64,000 nt of DNA, from the NCBI RefSeq assembly GCF_904846605.1, contig NZ_CAJHBI010000002.1, positions 62,001 to 126,000 on the forward strand. The letters are read 5' to 3'. Every line of letters begins with the position of its first letter. The first letter of the stretch is position 1. Positions 37,396 to 46,109 of the stretch are shown piece by piece. Under the pieces are notes generated by a model. The model was not told where the DNA came from. It searched no databases and saw only the letters and a program-made list of their open reading frames with translations. Origin of the DNA: Psychrobacter sp. 72-O-c (GTDB lineage: Bacteria; Pseudomonadota; Gammaproteobacteria; Pseudomonadales; Moraxellaceae). Made by a program: the position numbers and the translations under genes.

Positions 37396-38223
37396 ATGAG
37401 CTCAGCTGCATCTTCTTCACAACCTACCGACACGCAAACTAACAGCAGTATGGATAATGCAATCACGACCACAACCAATGTTGATCCTAGCGAAGTCGAT
37501 AAGTTTAATAAACTGGCTAGCGAATGGTGGGATAAGACTGGCGCGTTTGCGACCTTACACGAGATTAACCCACTACGCCTCAATTGGATAGAAGAAAACG
37601 TTAAACGCGGTTATAAAAGCCATGACGCTGATAAAACAGCAGAAATGGGTCTGTCTGGCAAAAAGATACTCGATGTTGGTTGCGGTGGCGGTATATTGGC
37701 GGAGTCAATGGCCCGTCGCGGTGCTGACGTGACCGGTATAGACCTAGGTACTGAAAACCTAAAAGCAGCCAGCGTCCATGCGAGCCAAAGTGGTTTAGAT
37801 AACACCTTGCGCTACCAACACATTCCCATTGAGGCGCTAGCAGCGACCCATGCCGGCCAGTTCGATGTAGTAACTTGTATGGAGATGCTTGAGCATGTGC
37901 CTGATCCTAACGCTATTGTCCAAGCTTGTTTTGAGCTACTCGCGCCAGGTGGCGTTTGCGTGCTGTCCACTATCAACCGCAACCCTAAGTCGTATTTATT
38001 TGCGATTGTTGGGGCAGAATATGTACTGCGCTTACTAGATCGCGGTACCCATGATTATGCTAAATTTATCACCCCCGCTGAGCTGGATAAAATGGCGGTA
38101 AGCGCAGGATTTATGCGGCAAGATATTATTGGTCTACATTATAATCCCCTAACCAAACGCTATTGGCTGGCACAAAATGTGGATGTTAATTACATGATGG
38201 CAGTACAAAAACCACTATCGTAA
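37396..38223 (+). CDS. ubiG: Ubiquinone biosynthesis O-methyltransferase
   Basis: Catalyses both O-methylation steps of ubiquinone synthesis using S-adenosylmethionine. The 275-residue protein has a roughly 28-residue Ser/Thr-rich N-terminal extension, then EVDKFNKLASEWWD, LHEINPLRLNWI, the SAM-binding ILDVGCGGGILAESMARRGA, CMEMLEHVPDP, and STINRNPKSY. It is followed at about 70 bp by mupP and then yciK, the same order as in Pseudomonas, supporting all three assignments. Confidence 0.95.
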   Translation: MSSAASSSQPTDTQTNSSMDNAITTTTNVDPSEVDKFNKLASEWWDKTGAFATLHEINPLRLNWIEENVKRGYKSHDADKTAEMGLSGKKILDVGCGGGILAESMARRGADVTGIDLGTENLKAASVHASQSGLDNTLRYQHIPIEALAATHAGQFDVVTCMEMLEHVPDPNAIVQACFELLAPGGVCVLSTINRNPKSYLFAIVGAEYVLRLLDRGTHDYAKFITPAELDKMAVSAGFMRQDIIGLHYNPLTKRYWLAQNVDVNYMMAVQKPLS

Positions 38224-38292
38224 ACCCACTACAACTCTGTAAAGGCTTAGAATCGCTTAATAGAATTTGTAATAACAATAAGAGTATATACC

Positions 38293-39003
38293 ATGGCCCA
38301 ATTTGTAAAAGCTGTTTTATTTGACCTCGATGGCACCTTAATCGATACCGCTGCCGACTTTGTACGGATTATTGGTAAAATGAGTAGCGAAAACAATTGG
38401 CAAACGCCTTCTGAGGCAGATATCCGTGAGCAGGTGTCTTCTGGTGCATCAGCGATGGTACAGCTTATGTTGCGTCACAATGGAGAGCTAACGCACAGTG
38501 ATGAAGAATTGCTAAATTTTCGCCAGCAGTTTTTGGATGACTATGAGGCAGACATTTGCGTGGACAGCTGTGTATTTGCTGAGCTTGAAGAAGTGCTTAC
38601 CACACTTGAGCAAAAGGGTGTGCCATGGGGTATTGTTACCAATAAGCCGCGTTATCTAGCGGAGCAACTGTTAAAAATTATGCAGCTAGATGAGCGTTGT
38701 GCGGTATTAGTTTGCCCTGAAGATGTATCCCGTACCAAGCCAGATCCAGAGCCGATGTATATGGCATTAGAAAAGCTTGGCATACCGCGTGGGGCCGCCA
38801 GTTGCGTACTTTACATAGGCGATCATATACGTGATATTGATGCAGGTAATGCTGCTGGAATGCCGACCATTTTGGCTGCTTATGGTTATATTCCTGCTGA
38901 AGATCAGAAAAGCTTGAAGAAATGGGGCGCAAAGTATATTACCGAGACTCCTAATCAACTGAATCAGCTGTTACTATCCTCAGGTAAATTTGAATACTTA
39001 TAA
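38293..39003 (+). CDS. mupP: N-acetylmuramic acid 6-phosphate phosphatase (HAD family)
   Basis: A 236-residue HAD-superfamily phosphatase with the nucleophile motif LFDLDGTLIDTA, motif II VTNKP, motif III region RTKPDPEPM and motif IV IGDHIRDIDAG. Phosphoglycolate phosphatase (Gph) is the alternative by motif. I prefer MupP because the gene sits between ubiG and an SDR gene, exactly the Pseudomonas ubiG-mupP order, where MupP dephosphorylates MurNAc-6P in cell-wall recycling feeding the AmgK/MurU route. The assignment therefore rests on synteny; amgK/murU are not in the window. Confidence 0.82.
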   Translation: MAQFVKAVLFDLDGTLIDTAADFVRIIGKMSSENNWQTPSEADIREQVSSGASAMVQLMLRHNGELTHSDEELLNFRQQFLDDYEADICVDSCVFAELEEVLTTLEQKGVPWGIVTNKPRYLAEQLLKIMQLDERCAVLVCPEDVSRTKPDPEPMYMALEKLGIPRGAASCVLYIGDHIRDIDAGNAAGMPTILAAYGYIPAEDQKSLKKWGAKYITETPNQLNQLLLSSGKFEYL

Positions 39004-39046
39004 GTAAACCTTCCCAATTATCAAACCCTAAGTAGTGAGTAATGCC

Positions 39047-39898
39047 ATGAGTGACAGTGCCAATCAAACAGACAACCAAAATGCCGGTCAGGAAGCCAAT
39101 CAACAACGAGCGAATCAATATGCTGAGCAACCTTTAACCCATGACGATATTCGTAATTTTGTGCCAGCGGAGAATTGCTTAGAGGGTAAGACTATCTTGG
39201 TGACCGGGGCAGGCGATGGTATCGGACGTGTCGCCGCGTTGAATTATGCTCGTTATGGTGCAACTGTGCTGCTATTGGGACGTACCAGCAGCAAGCTCGA
39301 ATACGTTTATGATGAAATCGAAAGCTTTGGTGGCAAGCAGCCAGCGATGATGCCGATGAACCTTGAGAGTGTAACTTATGCCGAAATGCAGCAGTTAGAG
39401 AACATGATTAATAAAGAAATAGGTCAACTTGATGGTATTTTGCATAATGCGGGAATATTAGGTGAGCTGACGCCGCTTGAGATGTATGATGTGGATATGT
39501 TTGCTAAGGTTATGAAGGTTAACTGTACCGCTACCTTTATGCTCACTCAAGCATTATTACCACTGCTTAAAGACGCCGCCCATGGCTCTATTGTCTTTAC
39601 TTCTAGCACAGTCGGCACCCATCCACGCGCGTTTTGGGGTGCTTATGCACTCTCGAAGCAGGCAACTGAAGGTATGAGCGATATCTTTACCCAAGAGACG
39701 CAAAATACCACCAACTTACGTTTTAACTGTATTAACCCCGGTGGTACACGCACTAACATGCGTGCCCATGCTTTTCCGGGTGAAAACCCAATGAGCCTTA
39801 AAACACCAGAAGATATCATGGCAGGCTATGTCTGCTTGATGAGTGATGCCAGTATTAATGTTCGCGGTCAAGTAGTGGCATTACAACCGAAAAACTAG
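39047..39898 (+). CDS. yciK: Short-chain dehydrogenase/reductase, YciK family
   Basis: A 283-residue classical SDR of unknown substrate. It has the NAD(P) motif ILVTGAGDGIGRVAALNYA, LHNAGILGEL, the catalytic Ser in FTSSTVGTHPRAFWGAY and Tyr-xxx-Lys in YALSKQ, then CINPGGTRTNMR. A hydrophilic Gln/Asn-rich stretch of about 30 residues precedes the domain. The GTG at 39035 is a possible earlier start; I use the ATG at 39047, though neither has a strong ribosome site. It follows ubiG and mupP, an arrangement conserved across several gammaproteobacteria. Confidence 0.85.
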   Translation: MSDSANQTDNQNAGQEANQQRANQYAEQPLTHDDIRNFVPAENCLEGKTILVTGAGDGIGRVAALNYARYGATVLLLGRTSSKLEYVYDEIESFGGKQPAMMPMNLESVTYAEMQQLENMINKEIGQLDGILHNAGILGELTPLEMYDVDMFAKVMKVNCTATFMLTQALLPLLKDAAHGSIVFTSSTVGTHPRAFWGAYALSKQATEGMSDIFTQETQNTTNLRFNCINPGGTRTNMRAHAFPGENPMSLKTPEDIMAGYVCLMSDASINVRGQVVALQPKN

Positions 39899-40068
39899 TG
39901 GCAATATTTCAGTATAGGTAGTCTATGTTTAATGCTTTTTTTTATGCAGGTTTGTATATTGAAATTAGTATAATTTATCCCCATCTATCTGTTATTAAAG
40001 CGTTTTATGTTGTTAAAAACAAGCAACTATCAATAATAAGTAATAAGTAAATTACAAAGGATAAGATT

Positions 40069-40335
40069 ATGGCAGGTGGATGGTCAAGAGACGGGGCAGA
40101 ACATGAGCAGATGGATGCAACGGTCAATGATGCTGTAGATCGAGTACGGAGCTCGCTATTGACAGGCGATAGTGCAGAGTTTTGTGACGAATGTGGCAAT
40201 GCGATACCAGAAGCGCGGCGGGTAGCAGTGCCAGGAGTTCAGCATTGCATTGGTTGTCAGACTGAGCTTGAACAAGAGGCAAAGGCGGCTGAGCTGTTCA
40301 ATCGCCGTGGTAGTAAAGACAGTCAATTGCGTTAG
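40069..40335 (+). CDS. DksA/TraR-type C4 zinc-finger protein (YbiI-like)
   Basis: An 88-residue protein with four cysteines in a DksA-type zinc finger (Cys39, 42, 60, 63: CDECGNAIPEARRVAVPG, then CIGC). The long coiled-coil arm of DksA is missing, so it belongs to the short YbiI/TraR group. Those can affect RNA polymerase, but function is known only for a few. AAAGGATAAGATT precedes the ATG. It stands alone after yciK and ends before a terminator. Confidence 0.85.
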   Translation: MAGGWSRDGAEHEQMDATVNDAVDRVRSSLLTGDSAEFCDECGNAIPEARRVAVPGVQHCIGCQTELEQEAKAAELFNRRGSKDSQLR

Positions 40336-40353
40336 TAGGTAGTTATGGATTAA

Positions 40354-40396
40354 TAAAAAAAGGCTAGCGTTGATATTCAACACTAGCCTTTTTTTA
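40354..40396. terminator. Bidirectional intrinsic terminator
   Basis: AAAAAAGGCTAGCGTTGA and TCAACACTAGCCTTTTTT pair with a single mismatch and a 3-nt loop. It lies between the converging zinc-finger gene and the CobW-family gene. Confidence 0.88.
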
Positions 40397-40416
40397 TGCT
40401 AACTATTCTATTAAAT

Positions 40417-41685
40417 TTATTTCTGGTTATTTGATGGGATAACCAGTGCCATCAATTCACGATCGCATCGCTCCCATTCTATTGATGATTGGTGTTCGTT
40501 GTTAAGCTCTACTTTGGTTCTTTTTACCGTGGTAACGGCTTCGTTTTTGTTATCGGATTTGTTATCCGATTTGTTATATGAGCCAGCAAGTAAAATAATC
40601 TCTAATCGGCTATCAATTTGTGCGCTGGTTTCATTGATAGTTAAGCTATCAGGCGTGAAGTTCAGTTGTAGCCAGCCATCAGAAGTATTCACGATACCTT
40701 TGATACGTTGCCAATTCGGCAGTTGTAATAACCACTGCTGCAGATCATTAGCGTTAAATACCCAATGCGGAGGCAACCGCCATCCCGCCAATAGCATACC
40801 TTGCTGCTCATCATGATAACGATAGGGCAGTTCGCTAGTTGAAGAGCTGGTCTCGATATCATTATTAGTATTTATAGAGGCACTCGACATCAAGCTATTA
40901 GCTGGCGTTAAGCTAACGCGCGACTCTGTCATGTTTGCTGTGCGCTGCTTAGAGATGGCATTACTGGGCTTGGTAAGCTGGGCGGTTAGCTCTGATAAGT
41001 AAGTGTTCGACAGTTGTATGAAGTCTGAGCTATCAGCCGTTATTTTAGAATCAGATGTTGTTTGAAAATCAGGAGCTGTTTGAGAATCTGCCATTGCCCA
41101 TATAATTTTCGCTTGTTTATTTAGCGCCGCAATCCATTGTTGCAAATCCTGCCGGTAAGTGGCGCTCAGTTGCTCATATCGATTAATAACTAAGACGTCA
41201 GCATCGCGTACATGCGCTTGAAAGCCATCGTGGCTACGATACTTCTCTTGTTGCCATTGCACGCCGCTAAGCACGGTGATAACGGCTTGCATGCTCAAAG
41301 CCGTCTGCCAGTGCGGCTCACTGAGTTGACGTAGCAGCTCGCGCGGATGTGCCAGTCCTGTGGGTTCAATAATCAGCCGCTGTGGACGATGTTCGCTTAA
41401 TAAACGGCTAATGGCGATTTGTAAGGGCAGTTGACTGGTACAACAAATACAGCCCCCGCTGACTTCGCGAATGGCGATGTTGTTGTGCGTGTCTCCTGCT
41501 GTCTGCGAACTTGCCAGCAGCGCGCCGTCAATACCGATACGACCGAATTCATTAATCAGTAATGCCCAGCGCTCATTATTCGGCTTAGTAGAGAGCAATT
41601 GATTAATAACCGTGGTTTTACCACAGCCCAAAAACCCTGTCACAAGTGTGCAGGGTATGTTTTGGATTATTGAGGACGGGCTCAT
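40417..41685 (-). CDS. CobW/COG0523-family GTPase (YjiA-like)
   Basis: Members of this family are metal-dependent GTPases linked to metal insertion or zinc homeostasis. The 422-residue protein has Walker A GFLGCGKTTVINQLL, the metal-binding GGCICC motif (CxCC), and LIIEPTGLAHP. The guanine-specificity NKxD box reads NRYE, a departure from the norm. Residues about 200-275 are a Ser/Thr/Asn-rich insertion, and near the C-terminus a short repeat (KSDNKSDNK) matches a 12-bp tandem repeat at 40545-40580. The C-terminal domain is weakly conserved (WVFNANDLQQWLLQLPNWQR). It lies 38 bp after ompR on the same strand. The substrate metal is unknown. Confidence 0.85.
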   Translation of the reverse strand: MSPSSIIQNIPCTLVTGFLGCGKTTVINQLLSTKPNNERWALLINEFGRIGIDGALLASSQTAGDTHNNIAIREVSGGCICCTSQLPLQIAISRLLSEHRPQRLIIEPTGLAHPRELLRQLSEPHWQTALSMQAVITVLSGVQWQQEKYRSHDGFQAHVRDADVLVINRYEQLSATYRQDLQQWIAALNKQAKIIWAMADSQTAPDFQTTSDSKITADSSDFIQLSNTYLSELTAQLTKPSNAISKQRTANMTESRVSLTPANSLMSSASINTNNDIETSSSTSELPYRYHDEQQGMLLAGWRLPPHWVFNANDLQQWLLQLPNWQRIKGIVNTSDGWLQLNFTPDSLTINETSAQIDSRLEIILLAGSYNKSDNKSDNKNEAVTTVKRTKVELNNEHQSSIEWERCDRELMALVIPSNNQK

Positions 41686-41723
41686 AAAGACAAAATCATA
41701 AAGCTCGAAACACTTAGCTAAAA

Positions 41724-42488
41724 CTATTCAGTTTTTTCAGCATCAGTTTCCGGTTCGGCTTCGTCAGGAACAAACACATAGCCGACGCCCCATACGGTTT
41801 GAATATAACGCGCTTGCGAAGGATTGTCTTCAATCAAGCGACGTAGACGAGAGACTTGCACATCGATTGAGCGTTCCATCGCGCCCCATTCACGACCACG
41901 AGCAAGATTCATCAGCTTATCGCGGGTTAGTGGCTCGCGGGGATGCTGAACTAAGGCTTTTAATACTGAAAACTCACCAGTAGTCAAAGTCACTACATTG
42001 CCATCACGTTTTAGCGTACGGGTAGACAGGTCAAGCGTCCAAGGTCCAAACTCAACCACTTCAAGCTGATAGCTTGGTGCACCTGGTAGCTCACGATTTT
42101 GGCGACGCAATACCGCTTTGATACGCGCTAATAGCTCTTTTGGATTAAAGGGTTTGGGCAGATAATCATCTGCACCCGCTTCCAGTCCAGCAATACGATC
42201 GGCATCTCCACCTTTAGCAGTGAGCATGATAATCGGAATATCACTATTGTCTTCACGTAGACGCTTACAAATGCTAATGCCATCCTCACCCGGTAGCATC
42301 AAATCTAATACTACTAAGGAGAACAGTTCGCGCTGCATTAGTTTGTCCATCTGACTGCCATCATGAGCGGTACGGACTACGAAGCCATCATCTTCTAGGA
42401 AGCGTTGTAACAAAGAGCGCAAGCGTGCGTCATCGTCAACTACTAAAATGCGCTGATTCATGGTATCGGGGCTTTTATTCTCAGTCAT
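41724..42488 (-). CDS. ompR: OmpR-family response regulator
   Basis: A 254-residue two-component regulator. The receiver domain has ILVVDDDARLR, phospho-acceptor Asp62 in VVLDLMLPGEDG, and Lys in YLPKPFNP. The winged-helix domain has LTTGEFSVLKALVQHPREPLTRDKL, GREWGAMERSIDVQVSRLRR and VWGVGYVF, which read like OmpR rather than PhoB. It has an acidic C-terminal tail. The cognate sensor gene envZ usually lies directly downstream; here a CobW-family GTPase takes that place, so the kinase must be encoded elsewhere or be different. Expected to control porin or envelope genes, from family knowledge. Confidence 0.9.
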   Translation of the reverse strand: MTENKSPDTMNQRILVVDDDARLRSLLQRFLEDDGFVVRTAHDGSQMDKLMQRELFSLVVLDLMLPGEDGISICKRLREDNSDIPIIMLTAKGGDADRIAGLEAGADDYLPKPFNPKELLARIKAVLRRQNRELPGAPSYQLEVVEFGPWTLDLSTRTLKRDGNVVTLTTGEFSVLKALVQHPREPLTRDKLMNLARGREWGAMERSIDVQVSRLRRLIEDNPSQARYIQTVWGVGYVFVPDEAEPETDAEKTE

Positions 42489-42989
42489 ACAGAAATCCTT
42501 TAAGAAGCGTTATTATTGTCAGAGGCTGTGGCGGTTTATAGCTATTTATAAATGATAAGTCCGTGAGTATCAGTAAGTAAAGACCAGGTTGTTTTTGTTT
42601 GAATAGTTCAAAATCTTAAATTTATTTAAAAGAAAATATACCCATAAATATTAAAATCGCCCGTATATTAATTCTTACTACCCGTTTTTTGATGCTAGTA
42701 ATTTTCAATCGCTGATTATTTTTAAACATTGGTTACAACTTTTGTGTAACGGGCAAGTATTTATTAATATTCATAACCTTACTACTTTAGTGTATAAGAT
42801 TGTGTCCCTAATTGCATCACCCGTAGGCATGAATGCTGTATGCGTTTGTTTAACAAGGGCGCAGAACTGAGGATGTATGGTGTTTTGCGCCATAAAAACC
42901 GTATTAAACAACGAAAATATAAAAAGGATTTTTATTCATGCAGCTTTTGCTATAATGCAAGGCTACATTTCTCAACGATTGATACGTAT
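42489..42989. other. Divergent ompR-tex promoter region
   Basis: About 500 bp between ompR (minus) and the chosen tex start (plus). It holds a dyad GTTACA-acttttg-TGTAAC at 42732-42750 whose TTTTGTGTAAC part resembles enterobacterial OmpR boxes, and an extended -10 element at 42949-42956. A frame upstream of tex from 42840 is probably untranslated. Confidence 0.55.
42948..42956 (+). promoter_or_regulatory. Extended -10 promoter element for tex
   Basis: TTGCTATAAT is a perfect TATAAT (42951-42956) with an upstream TG one base away, the extended -10 form. No good -35 is needed for this class. A start near 42963 would make a leader of under 30 nt before the ATG at 42990. Confidence 0.55.
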
Positions 42990-45536
42990 ATGAGTAGCAC
43001 TGATACCTTAACGTCATCTCAGCCCTCGATAAATGCACAGGGACTAGATGCAACCACACACGCGAATATTCACGACAAGCTTGCTCGCGCGCTTGGCATT
43101 AAGACTGCTCAAGTCAATGCGTTTGTGAAACTTTACGATGAAGGCGCGACGGTTCCGTTTATTGCGCGGTACCGGAAAGAAAAGACCCAAGACCTTAACG
43201 ATATCCAGTTGCGTGCTTTAGAGAAGTCGCTTAACTACGAACGTGATATGGCTACGCGTCGGCTCAAAATTATTGAACTGCTCAGTACACAGGGCAATCT
43301 AAATGATGAGCTACAAGCGCGTATCGATAATGCGACCTCTAAGCTTGAGCTTGAAGATATCTACTTGCCATATCGTCCGCGTCGCCGTTCACCGGCAGCC
43401 AAAGCACGCGCCGCTGGCTTAGATGCTGCCGCCCAAGCGGTCTTGACCCAAGAAATTACCCCGACAGATGCGTTGGCGGATTATCAAGTCCAGTCTAGTA
43501 TTACGGATGATAGTGGTAATGAGATTGAGGTCGACTTTAGCGATATCGACAAACAACTGGCTGGCGTGCAAGCCATTATCGTCGATGAATGGACTCAGGC
43601 ATTGGATCTACTCGATAACTTGCGAGCGGGATTTGCTAAGACTGCCAATATTATCTCAACGGTTGCCAGTGACGAGAAGCGCGAAGTGGGCGAGAAGTTC
43701 AAAGACTACTTTGAGCATAGCGAAGGCCTTGCGCGTTTACCAAACCATCGTTTGCTTGCCATGCTACGCGGTCGCCAAGAAAATGTCTTGGGGCTAAAAA
43801 TTGAAGGCGAAGATACGCCATTCATCGATAAAGTCATTAACCATTTCGATGTCACGATTAAAGCACCTGATGCCCGTCGTGAGTTTTTAGTAGAAGCTGC
43901 TAGCAGCCTGTGGAAAGATAAGTGGCGTCCGCATATTGAGCATCGCTTATTGACTGAAAAACGTCTAACCGCAGAAGCCGATGCCATCGATGTGTTTGCT
44001 AATAATTTACAGCATCTATTGATGTCAGCGCCTGCTGGCCGTAAAGTTATCTTGGGCGTAGATCCTGGTATTCGTCATGGCGTAAAAATGGCCATAGTCG
44101 ATGCGCAAGGTCATGTCATGCTTGATAGCGATGAAAAGCCAGTAGTAGCTACAGTTTATCCATTTGCGCCTGATAATAAAATGGAAGAAGCTAAAACGGT
44201 TATTGATAAATTGCTCAGCACTTATAACGTCGATTTAGTGGCTATCGGTAATGGCACGGCCAGCCGCGAAACGGATGCGATGGTTAAAGAGATTTTGGCA
44301 GCTAATGAATCACTAACTGCTAAAGCCGTTATCGTTAACGAGTCAGGCGCATCAGTCTATTCAGCTAGCGAACTTGCTAGTGATGAGTTAGCGAATTTGG
44401 ATGTCTCTGTACGTGGGGCGGTCTCTATTGCTCGCCGTCTACAAGATCCTTTATCAGAGTTGGTAAAAGTCGATCCAAAAGCCATTGGCGTTGGGCAGTA
44501 TCAGCATGATGTCAATCAAACTCAATTGGCAGATAGCCTAGATAAAGTCACGCAAGATAGCGTAAACGCGGTTGGCGTTGATGTGAATACCGCCAGTCCT
44601 GCGATTTTGGCACACATTGCCGGTCTGAATCGTAATGTCGCTCAGCAAATCGTTACCTACCGTAAAGAGCATGGGGCATTTGCTAGCCGTGAAGCACTCA
44701 AAGACGTGCCGCGCTTAGGGGTTAAGACCTTTGAGCAAGCCGCTGGTTTCTTACGTGTCCACGATGGCAGTAATCCACTTGATGCCACTGGTGTCCATCC
44801 AGAAAGCTATGCCTTGGTTGATAGCTTATTGGCGCAATCTGGCAAAGGTTTAACTGAAGTATTAGGTAACGATGGCGTGCTCAATAGCATCGATACTACT
44901 ACTCTAGCTGCCAATGACGACAATATCAGTGTCAAAGCGATCATAGAAGAGTTGGCCAAACCAGCGCGTGATCCGCGTCCCGAGTTTAAAACGGCCAATT
45001 TCCGTGATGATGTGAATAGCATTAAAGACCTCTCCGAGGGCATGATGTTAGAGGGTGTGGTCACCAATGTGACGGCCTTTGGTTGTTTCGTCGATGTGGG
45101 CGTTCATCAAGATGGCTTGGTACATATCTCACAAATGGCCAATGACTTTGTCGCTGACCCCATGAACCGTGTGAAGCCAGGTGATATCATCTCTGTACGG
45201 GTGATTGCTATTGATGAGAAGCGCGGTCGTATTGGCTTTAGTATGAAACCAGAAGCCGCAAAACCAGCACGCACGCCAGCTAAATCTGCTGCAGAAAATA
45301 GCAGCAACGATGACAAACCTAGCCGCCCGCGCAGTAATCGTCCTGATGCCAATAAACGTCCCGATGCTGATAAACGCCCGCCACGTCCTAAACGTCAAGA
45401 TAGAGAGGATAAAGGCAGTTCAAGCGCTACGGATAATCGTAGTAAAGCACCGAAGCCAAAAGCAGAAGCTCCAATTAAAATGGGTACTCTGGGCGCGCTA
45501 TTAAAAGAAGCAGGTGTCAGTAAAGCTAAGAAATAA
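42990..45536 (+). CDS. tex: Tex family RNA-binding transcription accessory protein
   Basis: A conserved S1-domain protein affecting transcription. The 848-residue protein has the N-terminal helical Tex domain (FIARYRKEKTQDLND, LEDIYLPYRPRRR), a YqgF/RuvX-like nuclease fold near residue 352 (VILGVDPGIRHGVKMAIVDA), helix-hairpin-helix motifs (VDVNTASPAILAHIAGLN), and an S1 domain (GVVTNVTAFGCFVDVGVHQD). The last 90 residues are Lys/Arg/Pro-rich. The frame is open from 42840, but a promoter -10 lies at 42951 and the conserved protein begins at MSSTDT, so I start at 42990. The basic tail resembles the one on PcnB here. Confidence 0.94.
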   Translation: MSSTDTLTSSQPSINAQGLDATTHANIHDKLARALGIKTAQVNAFVKLYDEGATVPFIARYRKEKTQDLNDIQLRALEKSLNYERDMATRRLKIIELLSTQGNLNDELQARIDNATSKLELEDIYLPYRPRRRSPAAKARAAGLDAAAQAVLTQEITPTDALADYQVQSSITDDSGNEIEVDFSDIDKQLAGVQAIIVDEWTQALDLLDNLRAGFAKTANIISTVASDEKREVGEKFKDYFEHSEGLARLPNHRLLAMLRGRQENVLGLKIEGEDTPFIDKVINHFDVTIKAPDARREFLVEAASSLWKDKWRPHIEHRLLTEKRLTAEADAIDVFANNLQHLLMSAPAGRKVILGVDPGIRHGVKMAIVDAQGHVMLDSDEKPVVATVYPFAPDNKMEEAKTVIDKLLSTYNVDLVAIGNGTASRETDAMVKEILAANESLTAKAVIVNESGASVYSASELASDELANLDVSVRGAVSIARRLQDPLSELVKVDPKAIGVGQYQHDVNQTQLADSLDKVTQDSVNAVGVDVNTASPAILAHIAGLNRNVAQQIVTYRKEHGAFASREALKDVPRLGVKTFEQAAGFLRVHDGSNPLDATGVHPESYALVDSLLAQSGKGLTEVLGNDGVLNSIDTTTLAANDDNISVKAIIEELAKPARDPRPEFKTANFRDDVNSIKDLSEGMMLEGVVTNVTAFGCFVDVGVHQDGLVHISQMANDFVADPMNRVKPGDIISVRVIAIDEKRGRIGFSMKPEAAKPARTPAKSAAENSSNDDKPSRPRSNRPDANKRPDADKRPPRPKRQDREDKGSSSATDNRSKAPKPKAEAPIKMGTLGALLKEAGVSKAKK

Positions 45537-45573
45537 CTGTTCTTAGAAGTGAGTACTTTTTTTGAAAACATAG

Positions 45574-45602
45574 AAAAGGCAGCCTGATGGCTGCCTTTTT
45601 TA
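45574..45602. terminator. Intrinsic terminator after tex
   Basis: AAAAGGCAGCC / GGCTGCCTTTTTT with a 4-nt loop. A strong T-run is on the plus strand; a TTTT on the minus strand may also serve the convergent secreted-protein gene. Confidence 0.9.
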
Positions 45603-45659
45603 GTTCGTAGTGATAATTTAGAAACCTAGTAATTTAGACTTCATTGGTATAAAAATAGT

Positions 45660-46109
45660 TTAGCGCACTATAAAACGGCGGCTTTCGCTGACTTCAACTT
45701 CACCCGGCTGAGTAGCCAGTAATTCGCCACGTGGGCCTTTTTTCTTTTCTTGTAACGTAATAGGTGCGGCTGTAGAGCGCTGGTCGGCAGGAGTGACGTC
45801 GCTACTATTATAAGCTTCACCCATAATAAGTGGCTGATAGTTCGCATTGCTATGCTGCATATTTAACGGCTGTACGGCAACAACATCACCGTTCAATGCT
45901 TCTTGTTCGTTCACTTCAACTTCACCCGGTTGGGTGGCTAATAACTCACCATCAGGACCTTCAATTTCAGCTTGTAAGGTATTGTCGACAGGCGCAACGC
46001 GCATATCTGCTGGCATGACAGTACTATTAGCAGGCGCAGCTATTGCTAATCCTGGCATAACCAATGCGGCACCTACGAGTAGTGATAAGGGTAAAAGACG
46101 ATTTTGCAT
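45660..46109 (-). CDS. Secreted protein with an internal 36-residue duplication, unknown function
   Basis: I do not recognise this 149-residue protein. A signal peptide ends AIA-APANS near residue 24, so it is periplasmic or secreted. Residues 33-68 and 107-142 align without gaps at an offset of 74: PAD-x-R...TLQ...GP-x-GELLATQPGEVEV-x-E, with 16 residues (51-66 against 125-140) identical except one. The protein has no Cys in the mature part and no catalytic motif. It ends SESRRFIVR. AAGGAA precedes the ATG. Neighbours give no hint of function. Confidence 0.7.
   Translation of the reverse strand: MQNRLLPLSLLVGAALVMPGLAIAAPANSTVMPADMRVAPVDNTLQAEIEGPDGELLATQPGEVEVNEQEALNGDVVAVQPLNMQHSNANYQPLIMGEAYNSSDVTPADQRSTAAPITLQEKKKGPRGELLATQPGEVEVSESRRFIVR

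Noticed and set aside
38293..39003. Phosphoglycolate phosphatase (gph) as the name of the HAD gene
   Set aside because: Motifs allow it, but the ubiG-HAD-SDR order matches mupP.
42840..42989. 50-residue N-terminal extension of Tex
   Set aside because: A TATAAT with extended -10 lies at 42951 inside the extension, and the conserved protein starts at 42990.
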